A DNA stretch of 64,000 bases from assembly GCF_036636695.1 (NCBI RefSeq), contig NZ_JAVWNW010000009.1, one strand, 5' to 3'. The notes under the pieces are model-generated. The model did not search any database. It saw only the letters and a list, made by a program, of their open reading frames with translations, and was not told the origin of the DNA. Each line of letters starts with the position of its first letter. Positions within the stretch are counted from its first letter, which is position 1. This DNA comes from Anaerorhabdus sp036636695. GTDB taxonomy: Bacteria > Bacillota_I > Bacilli_A > Erysipelotrichales > Erysipelotrichaceae. The translations under genes were made by a program, and so were the position numbers. Below are positions 43,581-52,732 of the stretch, one piece after another.

Positions 43581-44421
43581 ATATTTTAAACTCATAAGAG
43601 AATCCCAACCCCTTAACCTCATTGGTATCGCTTGTCACGATAAAGGCATTAGGATCAATTTCATTAACAATTCTTGTTAGAACTTGATATTGGTTCTTAC
43701 TCACTACCGTTAATACAACTTTTCTTTCATCATGTGAATAACCACCTTCTGCATGAAGAAGTGTTGTTCCACGCATCATTTTTTCATGAATTGCATTTGA
43801 AATCTTATCATATTCCGGCGATATAATTTGTACAGCTTTTGCTTCTTGAAGTCCTAGTAATAATACTTTATCTACTGCTTGTGAGCCAGCCCATACAGAA
43901 ATGAATCCAATAAGAATAGCTTCAATTCCCAATGAGAATAAGCCTAATCCCACTGTGATTGCATCAATAATTAACACAAGCATCGATAAACTTGTTTGTG
44001 TATATTTGTGCAAAATCATCGTAATAACATTAACACCACCTGTACTTGCACCTGTACGCATAGCTAGTCCAGCACCAATCCCACTGAGTAACCCGCCATA
44101 CAATGCTGCTAGTAAAGGATCACATTCAATATGAAACTTTCCTTGGAAAAGAATTAATGCAATTGGATAAACAATTGTACTTATTAGTGTTTTAATTGCG
44201 AATGATTTACCCAATAGAGCTGCTCCCAATATAAATAGAACAACGGTAAAGATGTTCACAAACCATGTTGGGTTTATTGGAACTAATGGTTGTAGTGCAA
44301 CCGCAATCCCAGCTAGACCTCCCGATAGTATATTATAAGGAAGAATAAAAGCAGATACTCCAAAAGCTATCAAACAATTCCCTACTACTACCATAATAAA
44401 ATCTACTATTTTTTTATTCAT
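43579..44421 (-). CDS. YitT/DUF161 family membrane protein
   Basis: 280 residues. The N-terminal part has five to six helices with the YitT block NCLIAFGVSAFILPYNILSG and GASTGGVNVITMIL. The C-terminal DUF2179 domain (about 215-280: MMRGTTLLHAEGGYSHDERK) is cytoplasmic. Function is not settled. It stands alone between terminators. Confidence 0.92.
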   Translation of the reverse strand: MNKKIVDFIMVVVGNCLIAFGVSAFILPYNILSGGLAGIAVALQPLVPINPTWFVNIFTVVLFILGAALLGKSFAIKTLISTIVYPIALILFQGKFHIECDPLLAALYGGLLSGIGAGLAMRTGASTGGVNVITMILHKYTQTSLSMLVLIIDAITVGLGLFSLGIEAILIGFISVWAGSQAVDKVLLLGLQEAKAVQIISPEYDKISNAIHEKMMRGTTLLHAEGGYSHDERKVVLTVVSKNQYQVLTRIVNEIDPNAFIVTSDTNEVKGLGFSYEFKI

Positions 44422-44442
44422 ACATTTACCTTTTGAGAATAA

Positions 44443-44466
44443 AAGGCTTATCTTACGATAAACCTT
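44443..44466 (-). terminator. Terminator of the MATE operon
   Basis: 10-base stem AAGGCTTATC / GATAAACCTT (44443-44452, 44457-44466; one G-U pair on the minus-strand RNA), loop TTAC, U-rich tail. Confidence 0.7.
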
Positions 44467-44469
44467 AAC

Positions 44470-44610
44470 TTATTCTACTGCTTGCTCTTCCTTTTTGCTA
44501 TTTTCTGCTAAGTTGAATTCTTTCATTTTTGCAGTGAATTCTTTTTCAGCTTCATCTAATTTTTTTAGAATTTCATCAAGTTCATTTTTGATATCATCTG
44601 TTGGTTTCAT
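44470..44610 (-). CDS. 46-residue charged coiled-coil protein
   Basis: Short frame 11 bases after the MATE stop, with AGAGGTGAA before the ATG and a terminator just after the stop. The peptide is almost all Lys/Glu/Asp with Leu/Ile at heptad spacing (KNELDEILKKLDEAEKEF), so it should form one long amphipathic helix. No family recognised. The spacing and signals favour a real gene cotranscribed with the MATE exporter. Confidence 0.65.
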   Translation of the reverse strand: MKPTDDIKNELDEILKKLDEAEKEFTAKMKEFNLAENSKKEEQAVE

Positions 44611-44621
44611 GCTTTCACCTC

Positions 44622-45974
44622 TTACTTCACATTAAATGCCTTCTTAAATGTTTTATAACATATTGGTACATAAATCAAGACTACAAATAATTCGGCAACT
44701 GGGTATGCTGCCCAAACGCCATTTGTTCCCCATATTTTTCCAAAGATATAGGCAAATGGGATTAGAAAGATTAGTTGTCTTAGTAGCGTCATAATCATAC
44801 TTGATACCCCTTTACCTAAAGATTGGAATACCGTATTCATTGCAATTGATACTCCTACAAAGACAAAGGATATAGAAATAATTCTTAAAGATAGTCTAGC
44901 AACCTCTAATAAGCTCTCTGATGGATTAAACATCCCTAACAAGAAATCTGTACCGAACATAAATAATGCTGTTCCTGCAGCCATTATTCCTACTGCTGTG
45001 GCAAGATAAAGTTTAACCGTTCTACGATAACGATCTACATCTTGCGAACCAAAGTTATAAGATAAAATTGGCAAAGATCCCTGATTTAAACCAAAAATCG
45101 GCATAAATACAAACGAATTCAACTTGAAATAAATACTTAAAGCTGTAACCGCCGATGCAGAATAAGTTACAAGAACAAAGTTCATACATGTTGTTGTAAC
45201 TGAACCAACCGCTTGCATAATCGCAACTGGAAGTCCTACTTGATAGATTTCTTTAATTCTTGTCCAACGCAAATGTAACCCTTTGAATTGGAATTTAACT
45301 TCATGTTTTCCAACAAACATGCATATAGTAATAAATATCATTCCAAAGATTTGACCAATTACAGTCGCAATTGCAGCACCCTTAATACCCATTGCAGGAA
45401 TGCCAAAATAACCAAAGATAAAAATTGGATCAAGGATAATATTGGTAATTGCCCCAATAAGTAATGAAATCATAGGGAGAATCATATTTCCTTGTGCTTG
45501 TAGTATTCTTTCAAAATACATCCCTACAAATACACCAAAACTTACCGTCATGACAATACTCAAATATTGGAAACCCATGTCAATAACTTGGGCATCTTGG
45601 GTAAACAATTGTAAGAAAGGTTTCGCTAAGAATACCCCCATTAGTGCACACAAGAATGAATGGAATAATGCAAGGATTAACCCTGTAGAAGCCACTTTAT
45701 TTGCTTCTTCATGATTTTGTTGTCCCAAACGACGAGCCACCAATGTTGATGTTCCAATAGAACCCCCCAAAGAAAGTGATGTAATAATCATTTGCATCGG
45801 GAATACTAAACCAATCGCAAATAGTGCTTGTTCAGATATTTGCGAAATGTAAATCGTGTCTACAATATTATAAAGTGCTTGTATAAGCATAGAAAACATC
45901 GCAGGGATACTCATTGAAAATAGTAACTTCGGAATTGACCATGTAGCCATTTTATTCGTTTTAATTGTTGTCAT
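44622..45974 (-). CDS. MATE family efflux transporter
   Basis: 450 residues, twelve predicted helices in two homologous halves. The first half opens with IPKLLFSMSIPAMFSMLIQALYN-type sequence ahead of VDTIYISQI. The second half has the matching helix VGLPVAIMQAVGSVTTTCMN near 250, followed by FKLNSFVFMPIFGLNQG. Such exporters expel drugs or cationic dyes using Na+ or H+. GGGGGTGAAAG precedes the ATG. Followed by a small helical-protein gene in one transcript. Confidence 0.93.
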   Translation of the reverse strand: MTTIKTNKMATWSIPKLLFSMSIPAMFSMLIQALYNIVDTIYISQISEQALFAIGLVFPMQMIITSLSLGGSIGTSTLVARRLGQQNHEEANKVASTGLILALFHSFLCALMGVFLAKPFLQLFTQDAQVIDMGFQYLSIVMTVSFGVFVGMYFERILQAQGNMILPMISLLIGAITNIILDPIFIFGYFGIPAMGIKGAAIATVIGQIFGMIFITICMFVGKHEVKFQFKGLHLRWTRIKEIYQVGLPVAIMQAVGSVTTTCMNFVLVTYSASAVTALSIYFKLNSFVFMPIFGLNQGSLPILSYNFGSQDVDRYRRTVKLYLATAVGIMAAGTALFMFGTDFLLGMFNPSESLLEVARLSLRIISISFVFVGVSIAMNTVFQSLGKGVSSMIMTLLRQLIFLIPFAYIFGKIWGTNGVWAAYPVAELFVVLIYVPICYKTFKKAFNVK

Positions 45975-46114
45975 ACTTTCACCCCCAGTAACCGCTATTA
46001 TAACAAAAGCATTCTTCTTTATCTAGCGAAACTTTTCAAGGATACTTGCTAAATTTTTAACGAATAAATTCTTTGAAAACTACCTTGTTCACTTACAAAC
46101 AAAGTGTTGATCAA

Positions 46115-47086
46115 TTAATCTTCCTTCTTTTGAAAATCATCACGCATCTTACGATACGTTATGACTGGACTATCACCCTTTAATAAATGTTCCCCACAAA
46201 ATAGTGCAGATACTTTTGGCCTTTGGGTTTCGACAACCCCTTTATCTTGTCGTTCTATGACTTTATTCATTCTTTTACCCACTGCAGCCATCAATTGATT
46301 CATAAACCGAAGCTTAAACATATCTGTATAGAATCGAATATAAAACATTGTATGTTCATCATCGATTGGCGCAAAGAAGATAACCACGTTCATATGACTT
46401 GATATGTGATTTTGCCAGATGTTAGGAAATTTAAACCGTAGATTCATATTTGGATTGACGGTTAATTCACTGGCTGGAATTTGTGGTTGACCTTCATCTA
46501 AGCTATTATATGCACTAAAAATAATTGTATTTCCTTCTACTTTTAGTGCTGGTCCATTAACCAAAGTTTTATTTCCTCGCCCAATCGTATTGTAATGCAC
46601 AAAAGGTACATGAACGACATCCAATTGATTTTCAATACAGCGTGAATAATGCGCATTCCAACAGTCACTCATCTCACTGTAAACCATACCTTCTTTCAAG
46701 AATTCTTCAAAGTATGGTAAATCATCGGTTGCTTTATCTTTGTCCCCATACCAAAAATAAACCATACCATGAGCTTCTTTAACTAAATAACTCTTAACAT
46801 TAAAGCGTTCTTCTACATGTGCAAGTTTTCCATTCGCAGGCACAAAAACCGTTTTACCTTCTTTATCAAATTGAATGCCATGAAATGGACAAGCTATACA
46901 ATCCCCTTTATTTTTACCTTTACTTATCGCTGCCCCACGGTGACTACATTGATCGATCACACACCCAATACTATCGTCATTTAATCGAAACAAACATAAA
47001 TCTAATCCACATCGTTTAACCGCAACTAATTTCTCTTTTTTTAATTCTTTTGATGGAAGTATTCCATACCATTGATTTTTAATCAT
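46115..47086 (-). CDS. Rieske-type non-heme iron oxygenase
   Basis: 323 residues. The N-terminal Rieske domain has Cys47-x-His49 (DQCSHRGA) and Cys66-x2-His69 (ACPFHGIQFD), binding a 2Fe-2S cluster. The catalytic domain has Asp156, His159 and His164 (NQLDVVHVPFVHYNT), the bridging Asp and two iron-ligand His of ring-hydroxylating and related oxygenases. Length fits single-component alpha subunits (VanA/PaO-like). No reductase gene is adjacent, and the substrate is unknown. An O2-using enzyme is notable in a genome whose other genes suggest fermentation. Confidence 0.88.
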   Translation of the reverse strand: MIKNQWYGILPSKELKKEKLVAVKRCGLDLCLFRLNDDSIGCVIDQCSHRGAAISKGKNKGDCIACPFHGIQFDKEGKTVFVPANGKLAHVEERFNVKSYLVKEAHGMVYFWYGDKDKATDDLPYFEEFLKEGMVYSEMSDCWNAHYSRCIENQLDVVHVPFVHYNTIGRGNKTLVNGPALKVEGNTIIFSAYNSLDEGQPQIPASELTVNPNMNLRFKFPNIWQNHISSHMNVVIFFAPIDDEHTMFYIRFYTDMFKLRFMNQLMAAVGKRMNKVIERQDKGVVETQRPKVSALFCGEHLLKGDSPVITYRKMRDDFQKKED

Positions 47087-47173
47087 ACATATACCCTTTA
47101 GTATCTTTCTTGATAATTTAAGAGTAACATAAACCCACTAGTTTATAGATTTTTAATCTTCATAAATTCAACA

Positions 47174-47202
47174 AAAGTAACCCTTATTTAAAGGATTACT
47201 TT
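47174..47202 (-). terminator. Terminator of the MerR-methyltransferase gene
   Basis: 10-base stem (47174-47183 with 47193-47202; AAAGTAA paired with TTACTTT, one G-U), overlapping the stop codon, with TTTTG after it on the minus strand. Confidence 0.7.
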
Positions 47203-48383
47203 TTATACGCTATAAATGCACCTGTTACTTTATGAATATACAATGGATTTTGTTTTGATACTCTTTGATTTAAATAATCTTTCCATTCTTTTTCACGCAT
47301 GCGAAGAATTTCATTTACATTTCCAGGCCAAGACATAACATATTCATGAATTGCTTGCGCATCCGGAACTAACAAATCACATTCGTAAAATTTTTGATCC
47401 AGATGGCTAAATACTTTTTTAATTTGTTCTGCACCATTTTCTAATTCAAAGTTTACAGTCATCCAATTAGGTAGTTCAATCCTATCATCAAATTCTTTCA
47501 CCAACTCAAACAGTTCTTTAAGGTGATTCTTACCCACTGTAGAAGCATATAAAAATCCATTATTCGTTAAGCTTTTTTTACATACTTCAAATACATTGAA
47601 TCTATTTTTATTTGAAACATGATACAACATATGATTGGCTATGATGCGGTCCACATGTTTTTCTTTTTCATTCATTGTTTCTACATCTTGCTTAGAAAAC
47701 AAAAATTGAATATTCTTTTGTTTCATAACATCTACAAATTCATCGAGATTTTTCCTTGCAGAATCTAACATGCTTGATGAGTTATCCACCAACTCGATTT
47801 CGATATTATTTGGTAATTGATGCATCATCTTTTTCCAAAGAACACCGTTACCACACCCCAGTTCAAGAATTTTCATTCCTTCCTTTAGTGCCAACCCATC
47901 ATATACCCATTGATACCAATCAACAGGCGAAGTGTTGTAGTCATGTAGTCGAATACGCTGACTTAGATTTCCACTTTCCTTATACTGATTGATTACTTCT
48001 TCCTCTCTTTGCGTCATTTGTAGGATTTGAACAATTTTATCCCAGCGATCTTCCTCTTTTATCTTTTGTATTTCTTGTACTGCATTCATAATCCGATTCA
48101 TACTATTAATTTGTAATTGAAGTAATTCTTCTTGTTTACTAAATACAGTAGATAGTTCATCCTCTTCCAAAAAATGTTTTATATCTTTTAAAGAGAATTT
48201 CAAATATTTCAACATTACAATCCGTTGCAAAATTTCTATCGACTTTAAGCCATACAATTTATAGCCACTTTCAGTATATTTTTCTGGTTTTAATAAACCA
48301 ATATCATGATAATGACGAATGGTTTTGTAAGAAACACCTGTCATCTTTGCGATTTCTCCCGAAGTATAAAATTCTTTTTTCAT
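47196..48383 (-). CDS. MerR-type regulator fused to a SAM methyltransferase
   Basis: 395 residues. Residues 1-70 are a MerR winged helix (TSGEIAKMTGVSYKTIRHYH, then ESGYKLYG). Residues 75-135 form the linking coiled coil. Residues 155-395 are a class I methyltransferase with motif I ILELGCGNGVLW (172-183) and IELVDNSSSMLDSARK. MerR proteins usually carry a drug- or metal-binding domain here, so the ligand may be a substrate that is methylated. The promoter of the gene has a MerR-like 19-base spacer with a palindrome, so autoregulation is likely. Confidence 0.92.
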   Translation of the reverse strand: MKKEFYTSGEIAKMTGVSYKTIRHYHDIGLLKPEKYTESGYKLYGLKSIEILQRIVMLKYLKFSLKDIKHFLEEDELSTVFSKQEELLQLQINSMNRIMNAVQEIQKIKEEDRWDKIVQILQMTQREEEVINQYKESGNLSQRIRLHDYNTSPVDWYQWVYDGLALKEGMKILELGCGNGVLWKKMMHQLPNNIEIELVDNSSSMLDSARKNLDEFVDVMKQKNIQFLFSKQDVETMNEKEKHVDRIIANHMLYHVSNKNRFNVFEVCKKSLTNNGFLYASTVGKNHLKELFELVKEFDDRIELPNWMTVNFELENGAEQIKKVFSHLDQKFYECDLLVPDAQAIHEYVMSWPGNVNEILRMREKEWKDYLNQRVSKQNPLYIHKVTGAFIAYKK

Positions 48384-48430
48384 CTTTTATTTCCTTTACT
48401 TGATTGTGTTTAGAAAGCTTTCTTGACTAT

Positions 48431-48461
48431 ACACTAATCCGTGCCCTTAGGGCAAAGTCAA
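48431..48461 (-). promoter_or_regulatory. MerR-type promoter with palindromic spacer
   Basis: Minus strand: TTGACT (48456-48461), 19-base spacer, TAGTGT (48431-48436). The spacer holds the palindrome TGCCC-TAA-GGGCA (48442-48454). The overlong spacer with dyad is typical of promoters activated by MerR proteins. TATAGT a few bases further would give a 24-base spacer and is unlikely to serve. Confidence 0.75.
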
Positions 48462-48498
48462 GCTTGTTTCAATTTATTTTCTAATTGTTATATAAAAA

Positions 48499-48522
48499 GA
48501 TGAATTGCATTCGCAACTCATC
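48499..48522 (-). terminator. Terminator of the BMP/DUF3604 operon
   Basis: 10-base stem (48499-48508, 48513-48522; GATGAATTGC/GCAACTCATC, one G-U on RNA), loop ATTC, five T on the minus strand. Confidence 0.8.
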
Positions 48523-48529
48523 TCTTCAC

Positions 48530-50746
48530 TTATTTTTGATCTACCCAAATTGGTGAACTCCATGCACGGTGATCATCAACTTGTTCAACTCTTACATAAT
48601 ATGTATCTGTTTCATTTCTTTGTGTATCTTCAAATGTAAAGTCAATTGCGTTTCCATCTGGTGTTTTTTCAATTAATACTTCATTGTTTTTAAACACTAC
48701 AACTGATTTAATCTTATCAACTGCAAGGACACTTACTTCACCTTGTACCTTTTGGTTTGCTGGTACAAGTAATTCCTCACCCATACGATGTTTATTCATC
48801 TTAAACGATAATAGAATTCTTGCTCCTGATGTTCCATATACAAAGCGATTATACATTGCATTGAATACATTTTCACTTGTTAACGCTGGAATAAAGGCTG
48901 CCATAACTCCACCTTCTAAACCATGTTCCATTTGGTGAGAATCACTACCTGCGATAATTCCTACACGGATATTTCTTGCAAGTGCATCTTGTACACAACA
49001 ACGTTGTTTCTTCTTAATGTTCTTTGTAAAACGAGATGTATTTTCAAACTTTTCAAAGTCCGCATGACGAGAGAAGATTTCAACTAAGCGTTGAGCTTCG
49101 TCATCCACATAGTCCCAATCTGTTGCGGCAGAAACTAAGCCCCAATCTGCTGCAGGATGATGAGGAATACATTGTCCACCATCTTTTTTAATACTTTCAA
49201 ATAATGTATAAGGTGTATTTCCTGCTGGTTCAGTTGAACGGTATAATCCACCTTTACTTGATGGATAATAAACATTTTTATGTCCAAAGTCATGATTATA
49301 TTCATTACTTGTCCACTCATACGCTAATAGTACCGCAAAGTTCTCTTCACCATTAAATAAATCACGTGTTGTACGATTCCATTCCCATTCAGAGTCTGTA
49401 GCGATATCTGGATAGTTGTCATGATCAGTAAGCGCACAGAAATCCATTTTTGCATCTTTCTTCGCAAAGTGATAGTATTGATCAATTTCACCTAATGCGT
49501 CTGACAAATTACTTTGTCCATGAATATCTCCAAATTTAAGTTCGAATCCTTCATACCCATTTTTGTTTAACCAAGTTCTCACTGTTGCATCATCATGTGC
49601 ATCTAATTTTTTATCTGTAATGATTGGTTGAATAAATTGATCAACACGTTTTTCGATTTCATGATCATAGAAATTTCGTGCATCATCTAGACTTACTTCA
49701 TTATAGATAATGCTTGCATAACGATGTTCATGTCCATTACGATTACCAAATTGCCATACATAATGTAATACATTGTTATCATCTAAAGCAATGTGTGGAC
49801 GTACAGCACAATGACCATCATTAAATGTAATTACAATTGGATCTGACCATGTATCTGTTTCACGAATCTTAATAATCGCATTGTATTTACCCCATGTATA
49901 TGTACAAACTACAATTCCTTTATCATTGACTGTTAAATCAATGTTGTTATACCAGTTTGCATTTTCCACAAGCATTGTGATTGGTGAACATTTTACTGCA
50001 CCTTTCTCAACACATACATCACGAACACAGTTATTAAAATAACAATGTGGACCATTTTCATACCATGCAATTGTTACTTTATTTTTAACATTAACCATTA
50101 CTGGATGTGTACAATAAATTTTTGATTCGCTAAGTTGAACTTCGTCTGACCATTTTCCATTAATCTTAGCTCTAACCACAACATCATAACCTTCACCATT
50201 GTAACGATCATAAGCTACATAACAGTTCCCTAAATCATCATGATCGAATGTTGGACGATATGATTTTTGCGAATCACTAATTACTTCTTTAATTGTACCA
50301 AATCCAATTGTCGCAAGCACAACTTCAGAAAAACCAACACCTTGACGGTTATAAACAACAACTGGATTCTTTCCATCATCTTTCATTGTAGGATAGAATA
50401 ACGCTTGTCCGCGTTCTACAATTTTTGTTTGCCCAAATGCTCCATGAGCATATTCACGCACACATAAGTGCCACTCTTCATCATAGAATTCTGACCATGC
50501 AATATACACAATATTATTGAATGTATGCATTGATGGTCTTAATGCCAATCCTTTACCTGAAATTACAGTTGGATCCACTACTTTTTTATCTTGTATTTTT
50601 GCGAAGACAATTTCTTCTTCATGATCTAAATATTTTTGCCATACAACAAATGTTTCGCCATTATGATTGACTGTTACATCTGGATATTGTGCAGACTCTT
50701 TCCAACTGTCTGTACAATGAATTGAATTTTCTTTAAAGTGTCCCAT
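48530..50746 (-). CDS. DUF3604/PHP-type metallohydrolase with N-terminal beta-propeller-like repeats
   Basis: 738 residues, no signal peptide. Residues 1-350 carry repeated strands with regular Trp/Tyr (FVVWQKY, VYIAWSEF, CYVAYDRYN, TIAWYENG, LHYVWQF), suggesting a propeller of sialidase-like type. Residues 400-640 match DUF3604, a PHP-superfamily metal site: GDIHGQSN, ALTDHDNYPD, CIPHHPAADWG and IAGSDSHQMEHG. A final strand-rich domain ends the protein. Function unknown; PHP enzymes hydrolyse phosphoesters. The ATG at 50746 follows GAGGG and overlaps the end of the permease operon, so it should process what the BMP importer brings in. Confidence 0.83.
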   Translation of the reverse strand: MGHFKENSIHCTDSWKESAQYPDVTVNHNGETFVVWQKYLDHEEEIVFAKIQDKKVVDPTVISGKGLALRPSMHTFNNIVYIAWSEFYDEEWHLCVREYAHGAFGQTKIVERGQALFYPTMKDDGKNPVVVYNRQGVGFSEVVLATIGFGTIKEVISDSQKSYRPTFDHDDLGNCYVAYDRYNGEGYDVVVRAKINGKWSDEVQLSESKIYCTHPVMVNVKNKVTIAWYENGPHCYFNNCVRDVCVEKGAVKCSPITMLVENANWYNNIDLTVNDKGIVVCTYTWGKYNAIIKIRETDTWSDPIVITFNDGHCAVRPHIALDDNNVLHYVWQFGNRNGHEHRYASIIYNEVSLDDARNFYDHEIEKRVDQFIQPIITDKKLDAHDDATVRTWLNKNGYEGFELKFGDIHGQSNLSDALGEIDQYYHFAKKDAKMDFCALTDHDNYPDIATDSEWEWNRTTRDLFNGEENFAVLLAYEWTSNEYNHDFGHKNVYYPSSKGGLYRSTEPAGNTPYTLFESIKKDGGQCIPHHPAADWGLVSAATDWDYVDDEAQRLVEIFSRHADFEKFENTSRFTKNIKKKQRCCVQDALARNIRVGIIAGSDSHQMEHGLEGGVMAAFIPALTSENVFNAMYNRFVYGTSGARILLSFKMNKHRMGEELLVPANQKVQGEVSVLAVDKIKSVVVFKNNEVLIEKTPDGNAIDFTFEDTQRNETDTYYVRVEQVDDHRAWSSPIWVDQK

Positions 50747-50754
50747 TTTTTCCC

Positions 50755-51669
50755 TCACTCATCTTCATATTTTCCAACACCCGCAGGCGGTTGAATATTT
50801 TTAACACCAACAGTTAAAACAACTAATGTCACAATATATGGAATCATTTGCACAAGCTGTGCTGGAATACCATATCCTTGTGCATAGATTTGTATTGCAT
50901 CGCAAAGTCCAAACAATCCCCCACAAACTAAAACGCTGAGTGGATTGTATCTCGCTAGAATTGCAATTGCAACGGCAATGTAGCCACGACTTGCAGACAT
51001 ATCACGAACAAATAGATTCAAGTTATCAATCGATAAATATGCACCAGCCATACCTGCTAGAGCCCCACATATTAATACTCCTATGTATTTCATTCGTTTT
51101 ACTGGAATACCCACACTACTTGCGGCTTTAGGATTTTCTCCCACCATTCGCAATTGTAGACCAAATGGTGTTTTAAATAATAATATCCAGCCCAGTACCA
51201 CAAGAAGAATTGTTATTACAAGGAGAATTGATTGCTTCGCAAAGATATCGCCAAGTATCGGAACATCTTTCAAAAATGTTAAACGTGTTGAGATACTTGA
51301 CACTGAAGCTGAACTTCCTTTATTACCCCAAATGATTTGCATCAACAGGGTTGTCGTCGCAGTCGCAAGTAAGTTTAACCCAATTCCACTTATTACTTGA
51401 TTTACTTTATAACGAATAGATAGGATGCCATGACATAAACCAAAGAACATTCCACCTAATATCCCACACAATAATCCAATCCACGCATTTCCTGAGAAAT
51501 AAGAACCTACAACAGCCGTAAAAGCTCCTGTAAGAATCATACTTTCAAGACCCAATGCCATAATGCCTGCACGTACTGAGAAAACACCTCCCAGAGCTGC
51601 AAGAATTAATGGAATTGACATGAATAACATGGAACTTAATACTCCTGGAAGTTGATTTAAGATATCCAT
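50755..51669 (-). CDS. BMP-type (nucleoside-like) ABC transporter permease
   Basis: 304 residues, about eight to ten helices of the BPD_transp_2 type with VRAGIMALGLESMILTGAFT and GENPKAASSVGIPVKRMKY. It matches the second permease of BMP-family importers, which take up nucleosides in several Gram-positive bacteria. It starts 1 base after its partner permease ends and is followed by the DUF3604 gene. Ligand not confirmed. Confidence 0.9.
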   Translation of the reverse strand: MDILNQLPGVLSSMLFMSIPLILAALGGVFSVRAGIMALGLESMILTGAFTAVVGSYFSGNAWIGLLCGILGGMFFGLCHGILSIRYKVNQVISGIGLNLLATATTTLLMQIIWGNKGSSASVSSISTRLTFLKDVPILGDIFAKQSILLVITILLVVLGWILLFKTPFGLQLRMVGENPKAASSVGIPVKRMKYIGVLICGALAGMAGAYLSIDNLNLFVRDMSASRGYIAVAIAILARYNPLSVLVCGGLFGLCDAIQIYAQGYGIPAQLVQMIPYIVTLVVLTVGVKNIQPPAGVGKYEDE

Positions 51670-51670
51670 C

Positions 51671-52732
51671 TTATTTACCTCCTTTTGATTTGCGATTTAA
51701 ACCAATTATCGCTTTAATCAATAATGGTGCAGAAACAAAGATTACAACTAATGCTTGAATTACACTAACAAATTCAGTTGGGATTTTACTAGACATATTC
51801 AAATACATTGAACCTGTTTTTAATGCCCCAAAGATTACACCTGCAAGTAAGATTCCAAGCGGTGAATCAGAAGCAAGTGCTGCTACTGAAATCCCACTAA
51901 ATCCATATCCCGGTGAAAATCCACTGATAAAGCGTTTACCAACACTCATTACATGTGTTGCTCCTGCAAGACCTGCAAGACATCCCGATAAACTCATTCC
52001 TAGCATCATAATTTTCTTTACGTGAATCCCAGCAGTTTCACCAGCTATCATATTTAATCCAACAACTTTAATTTCATAACCAAAGCGTGTTTTATCTAAA
52101 ATGAATTTGATGACAAATGCTGCAATTATCGCAATCACAATAGCATATGTAATTTGATATCCTGGAATTATTTTTGGCAATAATGTTTCTGGCATCATTA
52201 GATTTGTTTGCGCCACAGCTCCTTCAGATTTCAAAGGATAATTCACCAAGTAGTCACAAAAATTAATGATAATAAAATTTGTCATCGTTGTTGTAATAAC
52301 TTCATTAGAACCAAACTTTACTTTTAAAAATCCAATAAATGCTCCCGCAACAGCTCCCGCAAGAATACCTGCAACAAGTGTCACAATGAAATGCAAGAAT
52401 CCTGGTAATCCAAGTGGCGTCATCCCAACAATGGCACTTACTAAGGCACCACAATATAATTGACCCTCAACACCTAAGTTAATCATCGTTGCCTTCTTAG
52501 CAATCATAAATGCTAGCCCTGTAAGGATTAGCGGTGTCGCTTGGATAAGGGTGTTTGAGAATGCTTTTAAACTACCAAATGACCCTTCAAAAATAATACT
52601 GTAAGCATAGAACGGATCATAACCACAAAGAAACATGATTAGTCCACTTACTAAAACAGCTAAGACAAAGGATACAAGTGATATAACAACTGAACTAGAG
52701 TTAAGTACTTTCAATAATTTTGCATTACTCAT
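51671..52732 (-). CDS. BMP-type ABC transporter permease
   Basis: About 353 residues, first permease of the BMP system, with ATPLILTGLAFMIAKKATMI and NLGVEGQLYCGALVSA, the block that opens this branch (similar to YufP). The segment FGYEIKVVGLNMIAGETAGI carries the GxN-type coupling loop. The start at 52732 (MSNAKLL) overlaps the ATPase gene; ATG at 52744 is an alternative with GGGAAGG ahead. Confidence 0.9.
   Translation of the reverse strand: MSNAKLLKVLNSSSVVISLVSFVLAVLVSGLIMFLCGYDPFYAYSIIFEGSFGSLKAFSNTLIQATPLILTGLAFMIAKKATMINLGVEGQLYCGALVSAIVGMTPLGLPGFLHFIVTLVAGILAGAVAGAFIGFLKVKFGSNEVITTTMTNFIIINFCDYLVNYPLKSEGAVAQTNLMMPETLLPKIIPGYQITYAIVIAIIAAFVIKFILDKTRFGYEIKVVGLNMIAGETAGIHVKKIMMLGMSLSGCLAGLAGATHVMSVGKRFISGFSPGYGFSGISVAALASDSPLGILLAGVIFGALKTGSMYLNMSSKIPTEFVSVIQALVVIFVSAPLLIKAIIGLNRKSKGGK

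Noticed and set aside
51083..51400. Plus-strand open frame of 105 codons
   Set aside because: Shadow of the BMP-type permease on the other strand; no ribosome site.
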